This document shows, piece by piece, positions 43,389 through 44,353 of a DNA stretch of 44,353 bases. Origin of the DNA: Myxococcota bacterium (GTDB taxonomy: Bacteria > Myxococcota_A > UBA9160 > UBA4427); assembly GCA_029941885.1 (NCBI GenBank), contig JAPYTP010000027.1:1-44353 (forward strand). Direction: 5' to 3'. The stretch's first letter is position 1, and each line of letters opens with the position of its first letter. Position numbers and translations under genes: made by a program. Under the pieces are notes generated by a model that was given only the letters and a program-made list of their open reading frames with translations, made no database searches and was not told the DNA's origin.

Positions 43389-44353
43389 CTATTCACCGCC
43401 TCCGACGGAACGGTTCGCGACCTCGCGCGCGAGCCGCTCCTGATGTTCCGTGGAATCTCCGAGCAATGCCTGCGACGCCATTGCGCGGCGATAGTAGAGA
43501 TGGGCGTCATACTCCCATGTGTAACCGACGCCGCCCTGAATCTGCATGCTCTCAGTCGTCATCCGGAGATAGGCCGGACCGATATGTGATTTCGCCACCG
43601 ATGCCAGGATCGACCGCTCCGAATCCCCTTCCTCGAAGGCCGAGATCGCGCTGTCGGACACCGTGCGAGCGCCCTCGAAATCGATCAGGAGATCTGCACA
43701 TTTGTGCTTGATGGCTTGGAAGGACCCGATCGCGCGTGAAAATTGATGGCGCGTCGCCGCGTAGTCGACCGCCGTCTCGAGGATCACCTGCATTCCGCCG
43801 ACCATCTCCGAACACAGCAGTGCGAGGGCTTCGTCGAGGCCCGCGCAAATCGCCGCCCCGGACTCCCCGGCCGCGCCGACGGCGTACGCCGGGACCCCAT
43901 CGAGATGAAGCGTCGAGAGGGGACGGGTCAGGTCGAACGTCTCGCGCCCATCGATTTCGAGACCCTCCGCACCGGCATCGACGGCGAAGAGACCGAGGCC
44001 CTCATGCCCCGAGGTTTCAGGCACTCGGGCGACGATGAAGAAATGCTCGGCCTGGGGCGCAGCGAGCACGAAATGTTTTTGCCCACGCAGGCGATACGCG
44101 TTGCCATCCGAGACCGCCTCCATCTTCGCGGAGGCGGGGTCCCAGCCGCCGTTCGACTCGACCCAGGCGAGGGTCGAGACCCGGCCGGCCGCGATCGGCT
44201 CGAGCCATCGCGCACCGGGACCCTCACCCACTACCGCGTGCACCACGCGGCCCGCGAGCGCCGCCGAGGCGAAGAGCGGAATCGGGGCCAGGGAACGACC
44301 CGACTCGCCCAGAGCGATCGCGAGTTCCCTGAGACCGAATCCCTGCCCGCCAC
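43389..44353 (-). CDS. Acyl-CoA dehydrogenase, partner subunit (N-terminus beyond window)
   Basis: A partial gene; the reading frame continues past the right edge. The visible 320 residues contain GFGLRELAIALGESGRSLAP, a poorly conserved flavin loop, the GQKHFVLAAPQAEHFFIVAR block, SFQAIKHKCADLLIDFEGAR and the end SMQIQGGVGYTWEYDAHLYY, which marks the divergent subunit of FadE-type heterotetramers. It ends at TAG 2 bp before the next dehydrogenase. The true start lies outside. Confidence 0.9.
   Translation of the reverse strand, partial: GGQGFGLRELAIALGESGRSLAPIPLFASAALAGRVVHAVVGEGPGARWLEPIAAGRVSTLAWVESNGGWDPASAKMEAVSDGNAYRLRGQKHFVLAAPQAEHFFIVARVPETSGHEGLGLFAVDAGAEGLEIDGRETFDLTRPLSTLHLDGVPAYAVGAAGESGAAICAGLDEALALLCSEMVGGMQVILETAVDYAATRHQFSRAIGSFQAIKHKCADLLIDFEGARTVSDSAISAFEEGDSERSILASVAKSHIGPAYLRMTTESMQIQGGVGYTWEYDAHLYYRRAMASQALLGDSTEHQERLAREVANRSVGGGE

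Noticed and set aside
1..44353. tRNA, rRNA, CRISPR array, intact insertion sequence or integrase
   Set aside because: No T-loop signature outside coding sequence, no regularly spaced direct repeats and no transposase or integrase motif was found by eye.

Overview
High-GC bacterial chromosome segment with almost back-to-back genes, many ATGA/GTGA overlaps and frequent GTG/TTG starts. No rRNA, tRNA, CRISPR array or intact insertion sequence is visible. The gene order lptC-lptA-lptB-rpoN-ptsN-hprK-rapZ-EIIA(Man)-ptsH, a SpoIID-like lipoprotein beside yajC-secD-secF, a bactofilin and many acyl-CoA dehydrogenases suggest an uncultured relative of the former Deltaproteobacteria (Myxococcota/Desulfobacterota/Binatota type). 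The placement is inferred from gene content and order, not from a phylogeny.

Positions 1-10934 (minus strand) form a long colinear run: tolC-like, ispD, ispF, cysS, uvrB, uvrC, a retropepsin-like periplasmic protease, an unknown helical protein, and a membrane protein cut by the left edge. A 540-bp divergent spacer separates tolC from a plus-strand bactofilin (11476-12129).

Positions 12174-25318 (minus strand) hold the core cell-envelope and regulatory block. From upstream to downstream it runs: small conserved membrane protein, lptC, lptA (with an extra N-terminal domain), lptB, rpoN, ptsN, short hprK, rapZ, EIIA-Man, ptsH, metK, SpoIID-like lipoprotein, yajC, secD, secF. It links LPS export, sigma-54, a regulatory PTS without a visible sugar permease, SAM synthesis and protein export. 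The hpf gene usual between rpoN and ptsN is absent.

Positions 25319-28206 start with an AT-rich promoter region and carry ilvB-ilvH (plus strand), the acetolactate synthase that opens branched-chain amino-acid synthesis. Positions 28250-31532 (minus) are signalling genes: an EAL-like/HDOD protein broken by a frameshift, a CBS-pair protein, and a GTG-started ECF-type sigma factor with an overlapping small partner.

Positions 31533-32753 are a degraded patch: about 575 bp without a supported gene, a minus-strand fragment resembling the end of a phage small terminase, and the C-terminus of an MFS transporter, meeting near 32340. This looks like a rearrangement scar.

Positions 32761-44353 are a catabolic/accessory region: two adjacent acyl-CoA dehydrogenase pairs (33253-35542 and 42166-44353, the second cut by the right edge), a flavin-monooxygenase-like acyl-CoA dehydrogenase homologue, two glutathione S-transferases, a GreA/GreB C-terminal-domain protein, a small membrane protein, a decayed amino-acid-type solute-binding lipoprotein with two in-frame TAG codons and a frameshift, and an F420/LLM-type oxidoreductase. 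The likely theme is oxidation of lipid, steroid-like or aromatic acyl-CoA substrates; no substrate can be named from sequence alone.
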